Source: Metellina segmentata
Lineage: Eukaryota; Arthropoda; Arachnida; Araneae; Tetragnathidae
Reading direction: 5' to 3'
Assembly: GCA_947359465.1 (NCBI GenBank)
Contig: OX375877.1
Coordinates: forward strand, 56,746,944-56,810,943
DNA: 64,000 nt
The notes below the pieces were generated by a model, which had not been told where the DNA came from, ran no database searches, and saw only the letters and a list, made by a program, of their open reading frames with translations. Every line of letters begins with the position of its first letter. Positions within the stretch are counted from its first letter, which is position 1. This document shows, one piece after another, positions 21,001 through 32,463 of the stretch. The translations under genes were made by a program, and so were the position numbers.

Positions 21001-23351
21001 TACTTTACCTGCTGATTATTTTTGAAGGTATAAGAAAAATACTGGAACACTCATTTGAAGTTAGGAGCTTTGAATATCAATCAATCCTAATTCATCATTG
21101 GGTTCACCAAAATAAATTCATTTTATATGAATTCCGACAATTTTTTCCCATAAAATATCGTATTCTATAACCTAAAATGTGATATACGCATTTAAAAAAA
21201 ATAGGAAACCTAGAAGACGGACCCTCATGTCAATAAAATTAACATTTATTTCTAGTATACATCATTTCGCTTGTTTATTACTCCATTATTACAAGTCAAA
21301 CGAAACTTTAGGTTTGATTGTACGACTCCATGGACGGAAATAACAAAAGGTGTTTGGATACTTTCTTCACCTGCTGTAGAAATATTATTTTGTATCCATA
21401 ATTGCAACTTATTCTTAAGAATGAATCTTTATAATGCTTTCTCTATATATCAGTGCTTGTATGAGATAATTACTTTTTGAACGTCGTCCCCAACCGGCTG
21501 TTTTCAGTCCAAGACCCTTTGAATACGAAGCATCCGTCCTAGGTAAGCATATTGGTCTGTATACATCGGGCATTCCCGTAGCAGGTACCTTCAATTTCAA
21601 AAGAGCTAGATCGTTGTTGTACGGAGTGGGTTTGTTATACCCTTTGGGGCAAGATACTGCTTCCACATCGAATTTCCTGAACGTTGGCTCTACTACGGAA
21701 ATTCGATGCCTGCCCAGAAATACGTCAACAACCTCTGGATACTTTTGCATCCCATGATACCTGTGAAAATGTAAACATATTATGTCACTTCTAATGCAAG
21801 AAAGAGTTTTCCGACAGTAGCTTAAATTCAGAACATAGAAGACAGATAAAAGAGTCAGCTAATGGTGCGGGATAAAATTTTGTCACAGAACATAGATACA
21901 TGCTTAATGTTCATTAATATTATCAAATTCTGTAAAACCCATTAAAGACGTATTCATTCTCATATTACAATTATTAAGCGATCTTAATCTCTCTGAACGG
22001 ATATTTAATGATTTTAGTAATGTGTGTTAAAATATAAATGAATAATTCAAAGCTTCTTATAGTGGTAAAATCTTTACTTACCAGGTTTTAAAGGTACTCG
22101 CTACAGTTAAAACGTATTTTGGACTTATAAGAGATCCTAATCCTGCAAAGCTTTGATTATACACGATTCTTGCCTAATTAAAAAAATATAGGATTTAGTT
22201 CAAAATACACTGAAAAGACACATTAAATTCTCGTAGATATTACTAAGCAAATAATCAGCACAGTGCCATATAATTGGACAGGTTGAAACACATAACGATT
22301 ACAGGTACATCAAGTCTATACGCATTGCTACACTTCGTAGCTACTACACTTACAAGCAAAACTTACAGAAGGTGGGTTGGTTGTTAATTAACGTCACACT
22401 AGAGCAACACAAAGGGTTATTGGTGACTGCCCGGGATTAACCCCCTAGGTCCTCAGATAACATAGCATTATTTTTAAATAAGGTTAGATGACGAGGTAAC
22501 AACAGAGCTGGCACCCCACTCTCTAAACTTCCACACCATACAAACTCAAGAAAACTTAAAGAACACCTTTACTTTAAAAGGTAAATATCTCAAAATTAAA
22601 CGAAATAGCCTATGACGATTTACGTAACCGAGGATGTTCCATTGAGTACTGGTGCATACTTAAATTTTTAAATAGTGGCTTTAGTGTTCTAGGAATGAGT
22701 TCTGTTACCATAGGAGAGCCTCCGAAACCTCAATATCTGTATGCAAACGTTGTGGAGAGCCTGAATCGCTTTGAGGTGGCTATACTGCCTACAATTGACC
22801 TCCTCCATCAATTTTTTATATATTTTGAAAGTTACACATTGGTCACTTGATACCTAGTACAGTGTAAATTCGAAGACATTTAATCAGCGGTACGGTAACT
22901 CCCTATATGCGTTTAGTATCATTTACGCAGATACAGGTCATTTCATTGCCAAGTTACAGCTGAAAAGATTTATGTTCAATAAGTTTGTAACGCCAGCATA
23001 TTGCGAGAATACAGTCATGGGAAAAGACATTAATATATTTGACATCACTGATATCAAAACGACCGTTCTATGATCTAAATAGTTGGATTAACTAAATTGT
23101 TAGCAGCCTCAGTTGTGAATGTTACTCTTTAGGTTATTTCGACTCCCCTCCCCAGAGGCACTGTTTCATGTAGAATTGTACATGAGTAAAATAATAAAAA
23201 TTCATTTCCTCCGAAATTTTATTTCTTCCGTAGTAAATAAACCTTTATTTTAAAAATTAAAATTAACTTACAATCCATGGAAATTCAAATGGGTCAGCTT
23301 CAGTTCCATCAGCAATCCTTCCTTCGTCCCGTTCGTTAGGGAGTCCGCAAT
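17842..23351 (-). CDS. Gene 1: serine protease homologue (S1A fold, inactive), five 3' exons
   Basis: Exons join(23272..23351, 22082..22173, 21474..21760, 18695..18828, 17842..18015), complement. All have GT-AG borders and matching phases, giving 254 codons of uninterrupted frame. The order is: Cys1 linker 'CGLPNERDEG', activation-type cleavage site R|IADG, a His57 region reading 'LTVASTF', an Asp102 region 'NNDLALLKL', 'AGWG', Asp at position 189, 'GDNGAP' instead of GDSGGP, and stop. His57 and Ser195 are thus Ser and Asn, so hydrolysis is not expected. Such homologues act in arthropod haemolymph cascades as cofactors or decoys (family knowledge). Cys42 (Ala) and Cys58 (Thr) are both lost, removing one disulfide. 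No signal peptide or upstream exon was found, so it is either 5'-incomplete, spliced from distant exons, or a decaying paralogue of gene 2. The frame is intact, which argues against simple decay. Confidence 0.87.
18695..18828 (-). CDS. Gene 1 exon 4 of those seen: Cys168-Cys191 region
   Basis: 134 bp, acceptor 'aatatttcag', donor 'gtacta'. It encodes 'GPVSDVLLKADMKVRSKESC' through 'ENMICAYKYGTDTCE', placing Asp at 189 two residues before Cys191. This would give trypsin-type S1 pocket charge if the enzyme were active. The first two bases complete a Ser codon split with the previous exon. Confidence 0.9.
19635..20520 (-). mobile_element. Tc1-like element copy B, internally deleted, in gene 1 intron
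   Basis: Terminal repeats 'cacagtccagtcacattaatg' flanked by TA on both sides. It keeps the N-terminal HTH ('DLSDVQKGMIIGFRAKGGS', 'AVVKVYRAWQNG') that copy A has lost, and the first Asp region ('FSDKSRF'). It is then deleted from the 'GGSIMV' region to the last ~30 residues, and a frameshift lies near 20130. The second Asp and the Glu are absent. Copies A and B have different deletion breakpoints. Confidence 0.92.
21474..21760 (-). CDS. Gene 1 exon 3: Asp102 region
   Basis: 287 bp, acceptor 'attttcacag', donor 'gtaatt'. It encodes 'YHGMQKYPEVVDVFLGRHRI', then 'YNNDLALLKLK' (catalytic Asp kept), 'YRPICLPR' (Cys122 partner of Cys1) and 'TAGWGRRSK'. An ATG-initiated open frame starting inside this exon reads past the donor and should not be taken as the exon end. 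Confidence 0.9.
22082..22173 (-). CDS. Gene 1 exon 2: residue-57 region, His replaced
   Basis: 92 bp, exactly the size of the gene 2 counterpart at 46921-47012. It encodes 'ARIVYNQSFAGLGSLIS' and 'VLTVASTFKT'. Family consensus here is FCGG-L-I and LTAAHC, so Cys42, His57 and Cys58 are Ala, Ser and Thr. Donor 'gtaagt' is strong. Confidence 0.9.
22373..22562 (-). mobile_element. SINE family A, truncated, in gene 1 intron
   Basis: On the minus strand the tail 'gtgttgctctagtgtgacgttaattaa' and the body 'gagtggggtgccagctctgtt' match the 3' half of 14158-14478. The tRNA-like head is absent. Confidence 0.8.
23272..23351 (-). CDS. Gene 1 first recognisable exon: activation segment
   Basis: 80 bp, acceptor 'cattatgcacag', donor 'gtaagtt'. 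It encodes 'CGLPNERDEGRIADGTEAD' and 'FEFPWI'. The two leading bases AT complete a codon begun upstream (phase 1), the same border phase as the gene 2 linker exons. Cleavage would fall after Arg in DEGR|IADG. Confidence 0.9.
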
Positions 23352-23454
23352 CTGTGCATAATGAAGCAAATTATGTTTTTTTCCGAGAAATAACATTTTT
23401 TTTTCATAGAAAGAGAATGAAAGATCTGAAAACACCAAAAAGAAGTGATAAAAG

Positions 23455-23760
23455 GTAGGTAGTTAACTTCGCATAGGAGCAACAAACGCGTTATTGACAA
23501 CGAGCTGGGATTGACCCAGCAGGGAAAGATCAAGGACAACACCTCGTAACTTTAAGCCACGGTCGAATGACGAGGTTAACACATGAGCTGGCACCTCACT
23601 CTCCAAAATTCCACACTATGCCAATTTGAGGACATTTAAAACAGATTTATCGTGCTCCAGTCCAAACGTACACGACGGTCTTTGGTTGTGTGGAATTCCG
23701 AATTCACAACTTTCCTGTTTTTTATCCGCTACTCTTCTAACTGGTCTACATCGGTTCCAC
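23455..23760 (-). mobile_element. SINE family A, nearly full length
   Basis: The minus strand shows a decayed tRNA-like head ('ggaaccgatgtagaccag', 'gtgaattcggaattccac' near the B box), the body 'gagagtgaggtgccagctcatgtg' and a tail near 'gttgctcctatgcgaagttaac'. It covers the small open frames in this interval. Confidence 0.82.
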
Positions 23761-23764
23761 ACAA

Positions 23765-25909
23765 AATAGATAAAGAAATTAATGGAAATTGTTTTCATCA
23801 TTATTCACTAATGAGTAAGCGAATTCAAAAGTAAACTTTCATCATCAGAAAATCAAATGTCCAATATTGAGAGATTTAAACATTTCCAACTAAAAAGTTG
23901 GACTCACTAAAGGACTAAAAAGTCCTTTATATCGTGAATATTGTTGCCATTATAATTTTATTCGAATAAAAAAAATTTCAATTAAGTTCACTCTCTCCAG
24001 TCTTGATTATTCATTCGCATTCAAATGACAAATATCAGTATGGAGAGAAAAAAAGAGTTTCATAAAAATACCCGCAATATAAGAGCGAGTTAAGCTCCAA
24101 ATCAGTTTATCATACATATCTTCATATATAGACTAGACATGCATTCTTTCAAGACGGATAAACATCCACCCCTAACCTCGAAGTTGAAACAGGAATCTTT
24201 TCAACAAGAAGCAACATTCACACCTCTGTGTATAACCTCTCAGTTTCCGTTCGTTTCAGTTCTCAGTGCCATACATCAGATGCATATCTGTTAGCTCCGA
24301 ATTCGAATAGCCAGACATGCCGTTGAAAATCTGAACGAGGAGTGACTCCTTACGTCACAGAAACTATGTTTTAAACTTATAAATAGACCCTGTACCATCT
24401 AAACCTTGAATTTCAAGACAAATTTTTTCACAAGAAAAAATTTACTTTCGGCCGCTGTACCACTGTTTACATTTTGGTTACAACACCAACATCTTGTATT
24501 ATCGATTGTCATTTCTTTCCACTTCTGTTATGCTACAGTGTGTTTCTCTTTTTGTTGAAATAAACCTATGCATTTTCTTCCTACAAAAGTTTGAATTATT
24601 TCTATTGTTTAATACAATTTCAGATCAAATAAAAGAGCTAATACTTCACATTTAATAAAATTCGTCCCAAAAGAAGCCATTTTTTCATGAGTGTATATAC
24701 AAACTTCAAAACAAAGCACATTTTGCATTTCAGATTTTTATCTTGCATGTTAAGTGAAAAAATATATTTTACAGACATATGATTTTACAGAAATAATGAA
24801 CCCTCTTATTTTTCTTTGTAACTTTGTAGAAGTATTAACTATACTAAATACTTCAATTTCTAAATTGATAAAAATTAGGAGAGTTAAAAGTTTTGGTTTC
24901 TAAATAGAAGCTATTCTTATAATAGCATATGTATTTCTAAACGTTGGTCATCTCACACTGCAAAAATAAACATAGATCAATAAACAATGATCAGATTTGA
25001 ACTTTTATGATGTATAATATAAAGCAAGTTCACACTAACTGTAAAAATTGCAATGCAGCATTAAATTACAGTCCTATGTAAATTTTAACTTATTCGTTCA
25101 AATGGTGTTGCAAACTAAGCATCAGTTATCTTTAACTGTGACTGTACCCGAAAGGGACAACGAAAAAAAACTGTTTACCAGCAGAACGACCTCAAAATTG
25201 TAGCGGGGAAGTCGCTCGTGTTCGAGCGCATTTCATATCGTTTTGTTACTTCTTTTTCTGATTGTTTTATTTGTGTGTGTGTGAAATAAAAAGTGTTGAA
25301 AACACAAACCTAAACTGGCAGTGAATCAATTATAGAATAATTAGAAAAACTGGAAGACTTTTGCAGGTATGCTAATGAAAAATCAAATGTCATCGAAGAT
25401 GACTCATCGTCGAGAGCTTAACAGACATACCGAATAAAGATAAACCTGTTTTTGAAAAAGGTAAGGTTTTTTAACTTTATTTTAATTATTTTGATTAAAA
25501 GCAGGTGATATAACACATGACGTCTTTGGAAAAGTATGTCAAATACCACTGTAGAAAAATTGTTTGTTTTTATTTAAAGGTCTCCATAGACCTTGTACCG
25601 TATCGACGAAAAAGTAAAACCACTTCCTGGTTAAAATACTTATATTGAGAGTTAAAATTTACAGAATATGTACAGCTACAGTTTTATATTTAAAGACGAT
25701 GTCCATCACCGATACAATACAGCCTCCTCAAGATCAAAGTTCCTCAAATCGTCTCCGGCTAGCAACAGCCTCTTTCCAAAAATTGTCTCTTCCCAGCCCG
25801 CCTCCTCCAGTCGTCACTTCCGCAGTCGGACCAGGGGATGGACTTTGGGAACGATTCCCGTTGTGAGCTCCCACGGTTCTCGATAATGATTCTGTACCTT
25901 CAAGACGTT
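23765..25909. other. Flank upstream of gene 1 exons, no gene recognised
   Basis: I looked here on the minus strand for CUB or linker exons belonging to gene 1 and found none. 25690-25870 is more G/C-rich, with overlapping plus-strand frames containing 'SLPSPPPPVV', but has no recognisable domain. Confidence 0.45.
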
Positions 25910-26127
25910 ACAACCTATAACGTCTTTCACAGTTGTTGTAGCCATGACAACAACTGTCTGAGTGCTAGATTTTCAAAACAACGAACCCCAAAAATAATTA
26001 CATCTCTTGTTTTAATTAAGATACAAACATGATTCAAACGTCATTTTAAGCAGAAAAACACAGAACAATTTCAAATCTAAACATTTTTTTCGAAACTTTG
26101 ACGATTTTTGAGTCCCGCACCCCTTTA
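25910..26127 (+). repeat. Dispersed repeat, inverted copy at 40563-40800
   Basis: 'tgtagccatgacaacaactgtc', 'cagaaaaacacagaacaattt' and 'gagtcccgcacccctttaaat' correspond, inverted, to 'gacagttgttgttatggcaacaac', 'aaattctctgtgtttttctg' and 'atttaaggggtccgggac' at the other site. It is probably one end of a non-autonomous DNA element. Confidence 0.7.
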
Positions 26128-26760
26128 AATTATTTTTAAAAAATACATCGAAAATGCCATGGGTTTTATAATATTTAGATCAATACTGCTGTTAGATATA
26201 TTTGCATTTATTTATTATTTGCGTGTATTGTTTACAGTGACAAATTTATACTTTATATAAAGTTTAGTATCTTAATTAGAATTTAAGAAATACATACTAT
26301 AGCCCCAAATGTATAACACTATGCCCATTATTGAACGTAAATAAATATAGGCTCAAGATAAAACACAATTTACCGCAGTAGAAATTCCAAAAATTTCTAA
26401 TCTGATTCAATATTCTATCATAAAATGTAGAATATGTGATAATTTACTTTAAATGGACAGAATAAAATTGAAATATCTGGACACTGTAATTTTTTTAAAG
26501 TACACAAAACTTCAAAAATTAAATAATAATGTGTACTATCTAGAAATGTTTTTACCATTTAAAAAAAATGCATACTCAATAATATTGATGATAGAGTTGA
26601 AATCATTATTGTATAATTCATTCTGTTAAGTGGTTTATTAACTATACAATTTGTTGATTTTCAAGACAATGCTATATGTTCTTCCTGTTGCAGTTAGGAG
26701 AGAAATTGCAATTTTTCATATGCATTCCATATTCATATCATGATCCATACTTGTAATGAA
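26128..26760. other. Intergenic, no gene recognised
   Basis: Very AT-rich, with no supported feature. Confidence 0.5.
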
Positions 26761-26826
26761 GGTAGGTAGGTATTTTAATTAAAGTCGTACTGGAGCAACA
26801 GAACGGGCTATTGACGACGGTCCACT
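26761..26826 (-). mobile_element. SINE family A 3'-tail fragment
   Basis: 'ggtaggtaggtattttaattaaagtcgtactggagcaacag..gggctattgacgacgg' is the reversed tail of the SINE at 14158-14478. Confidence 0.7.
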
Positions 26827-26835
26827 TGGAAAAAT

Positions 26836-26945
26836 GAATTATGATTTCCAATACTGAAGGTAATACAGTATTATGATTTCAAATACTGAGGGAAATAAAG
26901 TATTATTTTTCCAATTCTGAGGGAAATAAGGAATTATGATTTCCT
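26836..26945. repeat. ~33-bp tandem repeat, three units plus part
   Basis: Units of 'tattatgatttc.aatactgagggaaataaag' repeat three times with few changes, then trail off in 'gaattatgatttcc'. The array abuts the 3' side of the retrotransposon that ends near 27020. Confidence 0.8.
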
Positions 26946-27019
26946 CCGCTAGTGAAAATAGATTTGGATATGTAACGAAAAATGCATATTTAACTATTAT
27001 TTTCTCTATAAAATTGTCT

Positions 27020-28100
27020 TTATGCAGGCACGCTTTGGATTACGTCACAAAGTTCGTTGGCTGAAAAATCACTTAAGTTCATCTGATGAGTCTTTGCTAT
27101 CAAACTCAATTTTCTTCGGCCATACCTTTAACTGACTTTCGTGAGCAGTAGTGGTGTAAGAGTGTCCTTTGCTCCTCGATACTTTGGTGGGGTTTTTGTT
27201 GGCTCTCCTGTCGGTATCGGAGCTTTTTCCATAACAACAACTTGTCCTGACATAAGTGGCTCTTCCTCATTTCTTCTTGTCATAAGCATCCTTCATCTTT
27301 TTCTGCATATCTTCTATTCGCTCGCGAGTCTATATTTGAATCTCCACAGGATCAGTCCATCCTTCTGCACTCTCACCAGCTTGTTTTCATAAAATTTCAT
27401 CACTAAATCTTGGTGAGTAGCTGTGTAGCATTTGGAAAGGAGTCTTGTTGGTTGTTTTGTTTAAGGAATTGTTTAGATTTATTTCCACTTCTTTAATTCT
27501 CAAGTCCCAGTGTTTGTGTATGTTATATTACATGGAAGTTTCTACGGTTAGGATAATAGTGCGATTAGATCTCTCAACCATCCCATTACCTTGTGGGTGC
27601 TTTGTGGAGTTTAAAGTAAGAGCTATACCCTTTTCACGACAAAACTTCTCTAAACCTTGTGACGTGTAACTGGAACCTCGATCACTAATGATTCGATCTG
27701 GTAAACCGAAGTCGTTGATGAAATTTCTCAATGCCTTCTGAATGTTGTTGTATTTCGTACTTTTCAAAGGTATCAATCATAAATACCTCGTTAAGTTATG
27801 GATGATAACTAGTAAGTGTTGGTTACCTCTGGAACTTATTACAAATTGACCCAAGTGAGCGACATGAATTATGAAGAATGGTCTCTTTCCAGGCTCAATA
27901 GGATGTAGCAGCCCTTGTTGTTAAGCTATGGGAACCTTATGCACTAAACATTCTAAGCACATCGATTTGTGTTTCTTCACGAGTCGGTTCGTTCTTGAGA
28001 ACCAATACAACGCTTTAATTTTGCTCACAGTTCTGTCAACTGAAAAATGTCCCATTAGGTCGTGAAACTTGACTACTGTACTTTTGCGCATGGACCTAGG
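27020..28100 (-). pseudogene. Element 1 integrase (broken)
   Basis: The core includes 'IIHVAHLGQF', where the family has Asp (now Ala) as the first catalytic residue. The second Asp is kept in 'LPDRIISDRGSSYTS' and the Glu in 'PQGNGMVERSNRT'. A C-terminal region ('APIPTGEPTKTPPKYRG') follows near 27180. Stops and frameshifts separate the parts. The protein would have joined cDNA to host DNA. Confidence 0.85.
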
Positions 28101-28184
28101 TATAACATAAAGCAGTCTTTCTTTTCCACTGTTTTTTATGGTTCCATATAACCTCTCTCTCTTGAAAACGTACTTTGCAACAAT

Positions 28185-28895
28185 TTAGTTTTCGGATTTT
28201 GTTCTTTCAAATTCTTTCTTGAAAATGGTACTGATCTTATTCAATTCGGGATCTCCTCGTTTAATCATAAAGATTTGTTCATCAACGGACGTCGGTTGAT
28301 AAACTTCTAGATTTATTTTGATCAATTCAGTCATCGTGCCATCAGCTTCCAAAGCAAGAGCCCTACTCATTGCATCCAAGTGAGACATCCTTGTACCTGG
28401 TCTATGCTTTGCTTCAAAATCGTATTCTCGGATAAGATTGCTCCCCCTAGCAATTTGAGTGTCTGTTGATTTTCTTGCGTTTATATACACTAAGGCTTGA
28501 CGATCGCTAACGATAGTAAATTTTATTCCGAGCAAGAATGGTCGGAGTCTGTCCAAAGTCCATATTATCGCCATCAGCTATAGTTTACTGGATTGATAGT
28601 TCTTTTCAGCCGTTGTTTTCTTTTTGCTGACATTGCACACTAGATTCCAGAGACCATTTGTTATTCTTTGCAGGATTTTACCTGAGAGTTCATTATCAAT
28701 GTGTATATCAGTCAATACTTCGGGCTGGTAATGAGCATTTATCTGTTTGTAAGTTAGATTACCCTTGAGTTCTCGAAAGGCATTTCCTCGTTTTCTGTTC
28801 ATTGAAGGTTTGTCCTTTTGAATTAAACAAGTTAGATGTACTGCCTTTTCGGCATACTTCGGAACAAATATTCTTAAGAAACCAGTCAAACCCAA
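28185..28895 (-). pseudogene. Element 1 RT connection and RNase H (broken)
   Basis: 28895-28578 begins 'MGLTGFLRIFVPKYAEKAVHL', the region just after the polymerase fingers/palm. 28574-28185 has 'FTIVSDRQALVYI' and 'FEAKHRPGTRMSHLDAMSR', typical of the end of gypsy RNase H. The early RNase H residues are decayed. Confidence 0.85.
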
Positions 28896-29089
28896 AAACG
28901 GCGACTTTCGTGAATATTCTTAGATTGCGGGAACTTCGTTATTGCTTTCACTTTCCGTATACCTGGCTTTATTCCTACTTCGTTGATAAAAAATCCCCAA
29001 AAGTCAACTTTCTTCTTTCAAAATTTACCTTTAGGTAATTACAGTGTCAAGTTAGCTCTTCTTAGACACAATCAAGTACTTCTCTCAGT

Positions 29090-29520
29090 CTTTCCACAAC
29101 CTCGTATCAATTTTAGTCTGGTATCAATATATCGTCCAACTAACACAAAGATTTTGTGTTCAGTAGTGGCCTTAAGACATGCTAAATAAACCTCTGAAAC
29201 TCCGCCGGTGCATTAACCAGTCCGAAAATCATTCTTTCAAATTTACCCGTTTCTTCCGGTGTTATAAATACGGTTTTAAATTTCGAAACCCACCCAATGG
29301 TATTTGTAAATATCCGTGAGCGCAATCTAGCGTTGCGAACATTGTGGAAGTTGCTGAACAATCAATTAAGTCATCTATTCTAGGTAACGGTAATTTATTT
29401 TTATTTGTTAGATTGTTTAATAACCCGTAATCAACCACTACCCTGTGCCCTCCCGTTTTCTTTTTCACCAATAGTACCGGACTAGCAAACGGCAAATCAG
29501 TTTCAGAAACCAATACCTTT
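29090..29520 (-). pseudogene. Element 1 reverse transcriptase core (broken)
   Basis: It encodes 'PFASPVLLVKKKTGGHRVVV' and, after 'LPLPRIDDLID', the motif-A region 'FATLDCAHGYLQIPL'. The YxDD box survives out of frame near 29130 as LDD preceded by a TAG stop in place of the Tyr codon. Confidence 0.85.
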
Positions 29521-30185
29521 TTTCTTCCATTCCCTCACTACAACTTTGATAATCCTCCTCTCAGTTGTATTCGTTTTATGAAGTTAAGAGTTTAGTTAAC
29601 GTCGTATACCCTAAATCACCCAATGCCAGTGCAAAGCATTCCCTAAACTCAATGACTAACTTTAAAATTTCGCTTCTATTCTCAATTTGATGTTTATTCG
29701 TCAAATTTAGTTTCACTTATTTCTATTAAACGCTTATTTCCCTTTAGTAACTTCACTTAACATCTCTCCTCTCAATAACCAAATAAAAGGCGTCTAATTC
29801 AACTGCTCTTCTTGCGCATTGATTTTCCCTCAATAAATCTCTTATCTCCCATATTAATAATTGCAACTACGTTTTCGCCATCTTTTATTTCTAACAAAGA
29901 ATCACAAAACCCTTTTTTCCCCTCTATAAATACCAAGCCGTCATATACCAATGTTGTCTGAGTCCTTACAAAATCCACCGAATTTCTTTCAAGTAACATT
30001 TTACTAGACATTTTCAATTATCTTACGTCGGAATTCTTATCACATTCCATATTAGTAAACGGGTTATCCTCTGCATTATAAACATGAAATTCATTCCTAA
30101 TGTGAGCAAATGATGTGATCTACCAATCCAAAAATTATCTCCCAGTTAACAAGTCGTAAGTTAAAGTGTCGTCCCTAACAATAAG

Positions 30186-30473
30186 TGTTAGGTTTTGGTT
30201 CGTTTGATGAAGTGGCATCTTGTCAAGATAAAAACTAAGCTTTGAGAATAAGACGTTTATTCTTGACTAATGAAAATTAAACTAATATATACAGAAGACT
30301 AAAGGATTAACATAGCCTGAGCAGGAGATCACACATCAACCCTACACCACACACAACAGGAAGATCTTCCTCTTTTCCAGCGCACTTTCTACCCACCCCG
30401 CACTGTAGCCTTTCGGTTGCAGTTACTGGTGGTGGACTCACGTTCGGTTGCAGTTAGGGGTGGTGATCTCACA
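30186..30473 (-). repeat. Element 2, 3' LTR
   Basis: Plus strand starts 'tgttaggttttggttcgtt' and ends 'gtggtgatctcaca'. Relative to the other LTR it carries an extra ~31-bp internal duplication of 'ggtggactcacgttcggttgcagtt'. A purine-rich 'ggaaggcagg' adjoins it on the coding strand. Confidence 0.93.
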
Positions 30474-30777
30474 CCTGCCTTCCGAAATTGGACGCAGAGG
30501 TCCTAAGACCTTACACTTTCAAATTCACCTAACACACAGGAATATCAATATTTCATCATCACAACAAAAATAACACTTATCGAAGTTTCACCCAAAATTG
30601 TCTTACACATCAGTAAATCTTTAATCTGTCAAGTTCTATAATAGATGATTGAGTTCATACAAGTGCAGTTTATGCAAATACTATCCTTCAACGCATGCAT
30701 TGTTCGAGAGTCGAATTAAACGGGATAGTGCCTCTACGTGTGGGATCTGCTCACCATCACGATGTTGAACCTCTAGT

Positions 30778-31194
30778 TCATAATTCTGCTATGCTAGAGC
30801 CCATCGTTGTAGTTTTGAGTTTTGAGTTCTGCGAAGAAGTATTCCAGAGGAAGGACAATGGATTGGGGTCCGAAATCACAATGATTTTCGTCCCAAATGT
30901 CCATTTTTCGAACTTTTTCAGTCCAAACACGATAGCATATGCTTCTCGGTGGTTAGCTGGCCACTTTCTCTGTGAATCTATCATTTTCTGGCTTGCATAT
31001 CCTACAGATCGTTCAATTCCATCATCATCCAACTGACTCAAGCAAACTCCTACACTGTTCTGACTCGCATCGCATGCAAGGTAAAACTGTCTACCCGGAA
31101 TAAGAGACATTAGAATTGGAGAATTGCACAACTTTTCTTTCAAAATATTGAAAGAATGCTCTTCCTTTTCTCCCCAATTTATTTTATCCGGCAT
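30778..31194 (-). pseudogene. Element 2 RNase H
   Basis: Open for 138 codons. It contains 'FYLACDASQNSVGVCLSQ', 'ANHREAYAIVFGLKKFEKW' and 'VISDPNPLSFLWN', the usual RNase H Asp/Glu signatures. The last Asp context is altered (SDP where TDH is common). Confidence 0.88.
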
Positions 31195-31399
31195 TTTTTT
31201 TTTCGTTAATTCAGTTAACAGACGCGCAATTCTGCAAAATTAGGTACAAAATTCCGGTAGTACCCAAACTATCCCATTAAACTTCGAACTTGTGACTTGG
31301 TGGTGGGACTCTCTAATTATTTTATCGCGCCTAACTGATCAGGATCTGGTGATTGTGTTTGAGATCCTACTACACGACCTAGGAATTTAACTTTATGTT

Positions 31400-31990
31400 G
31401 GGCAAATTAACATTTTGCTATAGTACCCGTCCAACAGTTCTTTTCTAATTCATTTAATAGTGCACCTACATTAATAAGATGTTTCTCCCATGTTTGAGAA
31501 AATATGGAAATATCATCTAAATAAGTGTCTGAATATTCCTTATGTTTAGCTAGTATTCGAATCATAGTTCTTTGAAAACTAGCTCCTGCGCCTGATAATC
31601 CAAATGCCATTACTTTCCATTGATAGTGTCCACTATGTGAGATAAAAGAAGTCAAACAACGGCTATCTTTATGCAAGGGTAATTGCCAATATCCTCGTTG
31701 ACCATCAATTGTAGTAATGTAATTTGCCGCTCCTACTTTCGCTAACAAATTTTAAATGTGTTGCGTTGGAAATGCACTCAAGCAGGTATGTGAGTTAACC
31801 ATTCTAAAATCGAGACACGATCTCAATCCGCCGTCCATTTTTACTACACATACAATCGGATGACTAAATTCCGCATCTGACGGTTCAATCAAATCCAAAT
31901 CTAGCTACTCTTGAATTTGCGCTTATACCTGTGCTTGCATTGGCATATGCGCTTTGTATCTATGGGTCATTTTTAATTCACTGCCCTCCT
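31400..31990 (-). pseudogene. Element 2 reverse transcriptase (broken)
   Basis: The N-terminal part near 31870-31750 ('HPIVCVVKMDGGLRSCLDFR') is separated by a stop from 31748-31407. The latter holds 'TTIDGQRGYWQLPLHKD', 'VMAFGLSGAGASFQR' and the catalytic 'TYLDDISIF'. Palm residues are intact. Confidence 0.9.
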
Positions 31991-32463
31991 TTAGCTTTAT
32001 TTCATGCATCCCAACCTTACACCTACCTATTTTCCCAGAAAAGAAATTTGGAAACTGCAAAAGAACTTCACGTAATCGTGATCTCTGATGATTAGTAAGA
32101 TCATTTGTTTCCTTCAGTAACTATTTGTTTCTAACTTCCGTGGTGTTTCTCTAATATATCTCCGAATTCTACATCTTCCTTAAAAACTACACAGACTACT
32201 GAACACGAAACCTTAAATTCTCAAATTTTACTTGCATGAAATGTTCTTTGTCCACCATTCGCCATTTCTACAAGATAACTATTTTGTTGTACTCTTCCTA
32301 ACACTGTTACTGGTCCTTGCCAACGAGCGTACAATTTATTTGTAGAATCAGGGGGAGGAATTATTACTTGATCACCCTCTTTGAATTGTTTCACTTTAGT
32401 TTTCCTATTAAGATAATTCTCATATTTCTTTTGATTAATTTCGGCTCTAATCTCGGCTATCTC

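Noticed and set aside
21181..21473. Extension of the gene 1 Asp102 exon to the end of the open frame
   Set aside because: The frame reads past a good GT donor at 21472-21473, and the phase match to exon 18695-18828 fixes the border at 21474.
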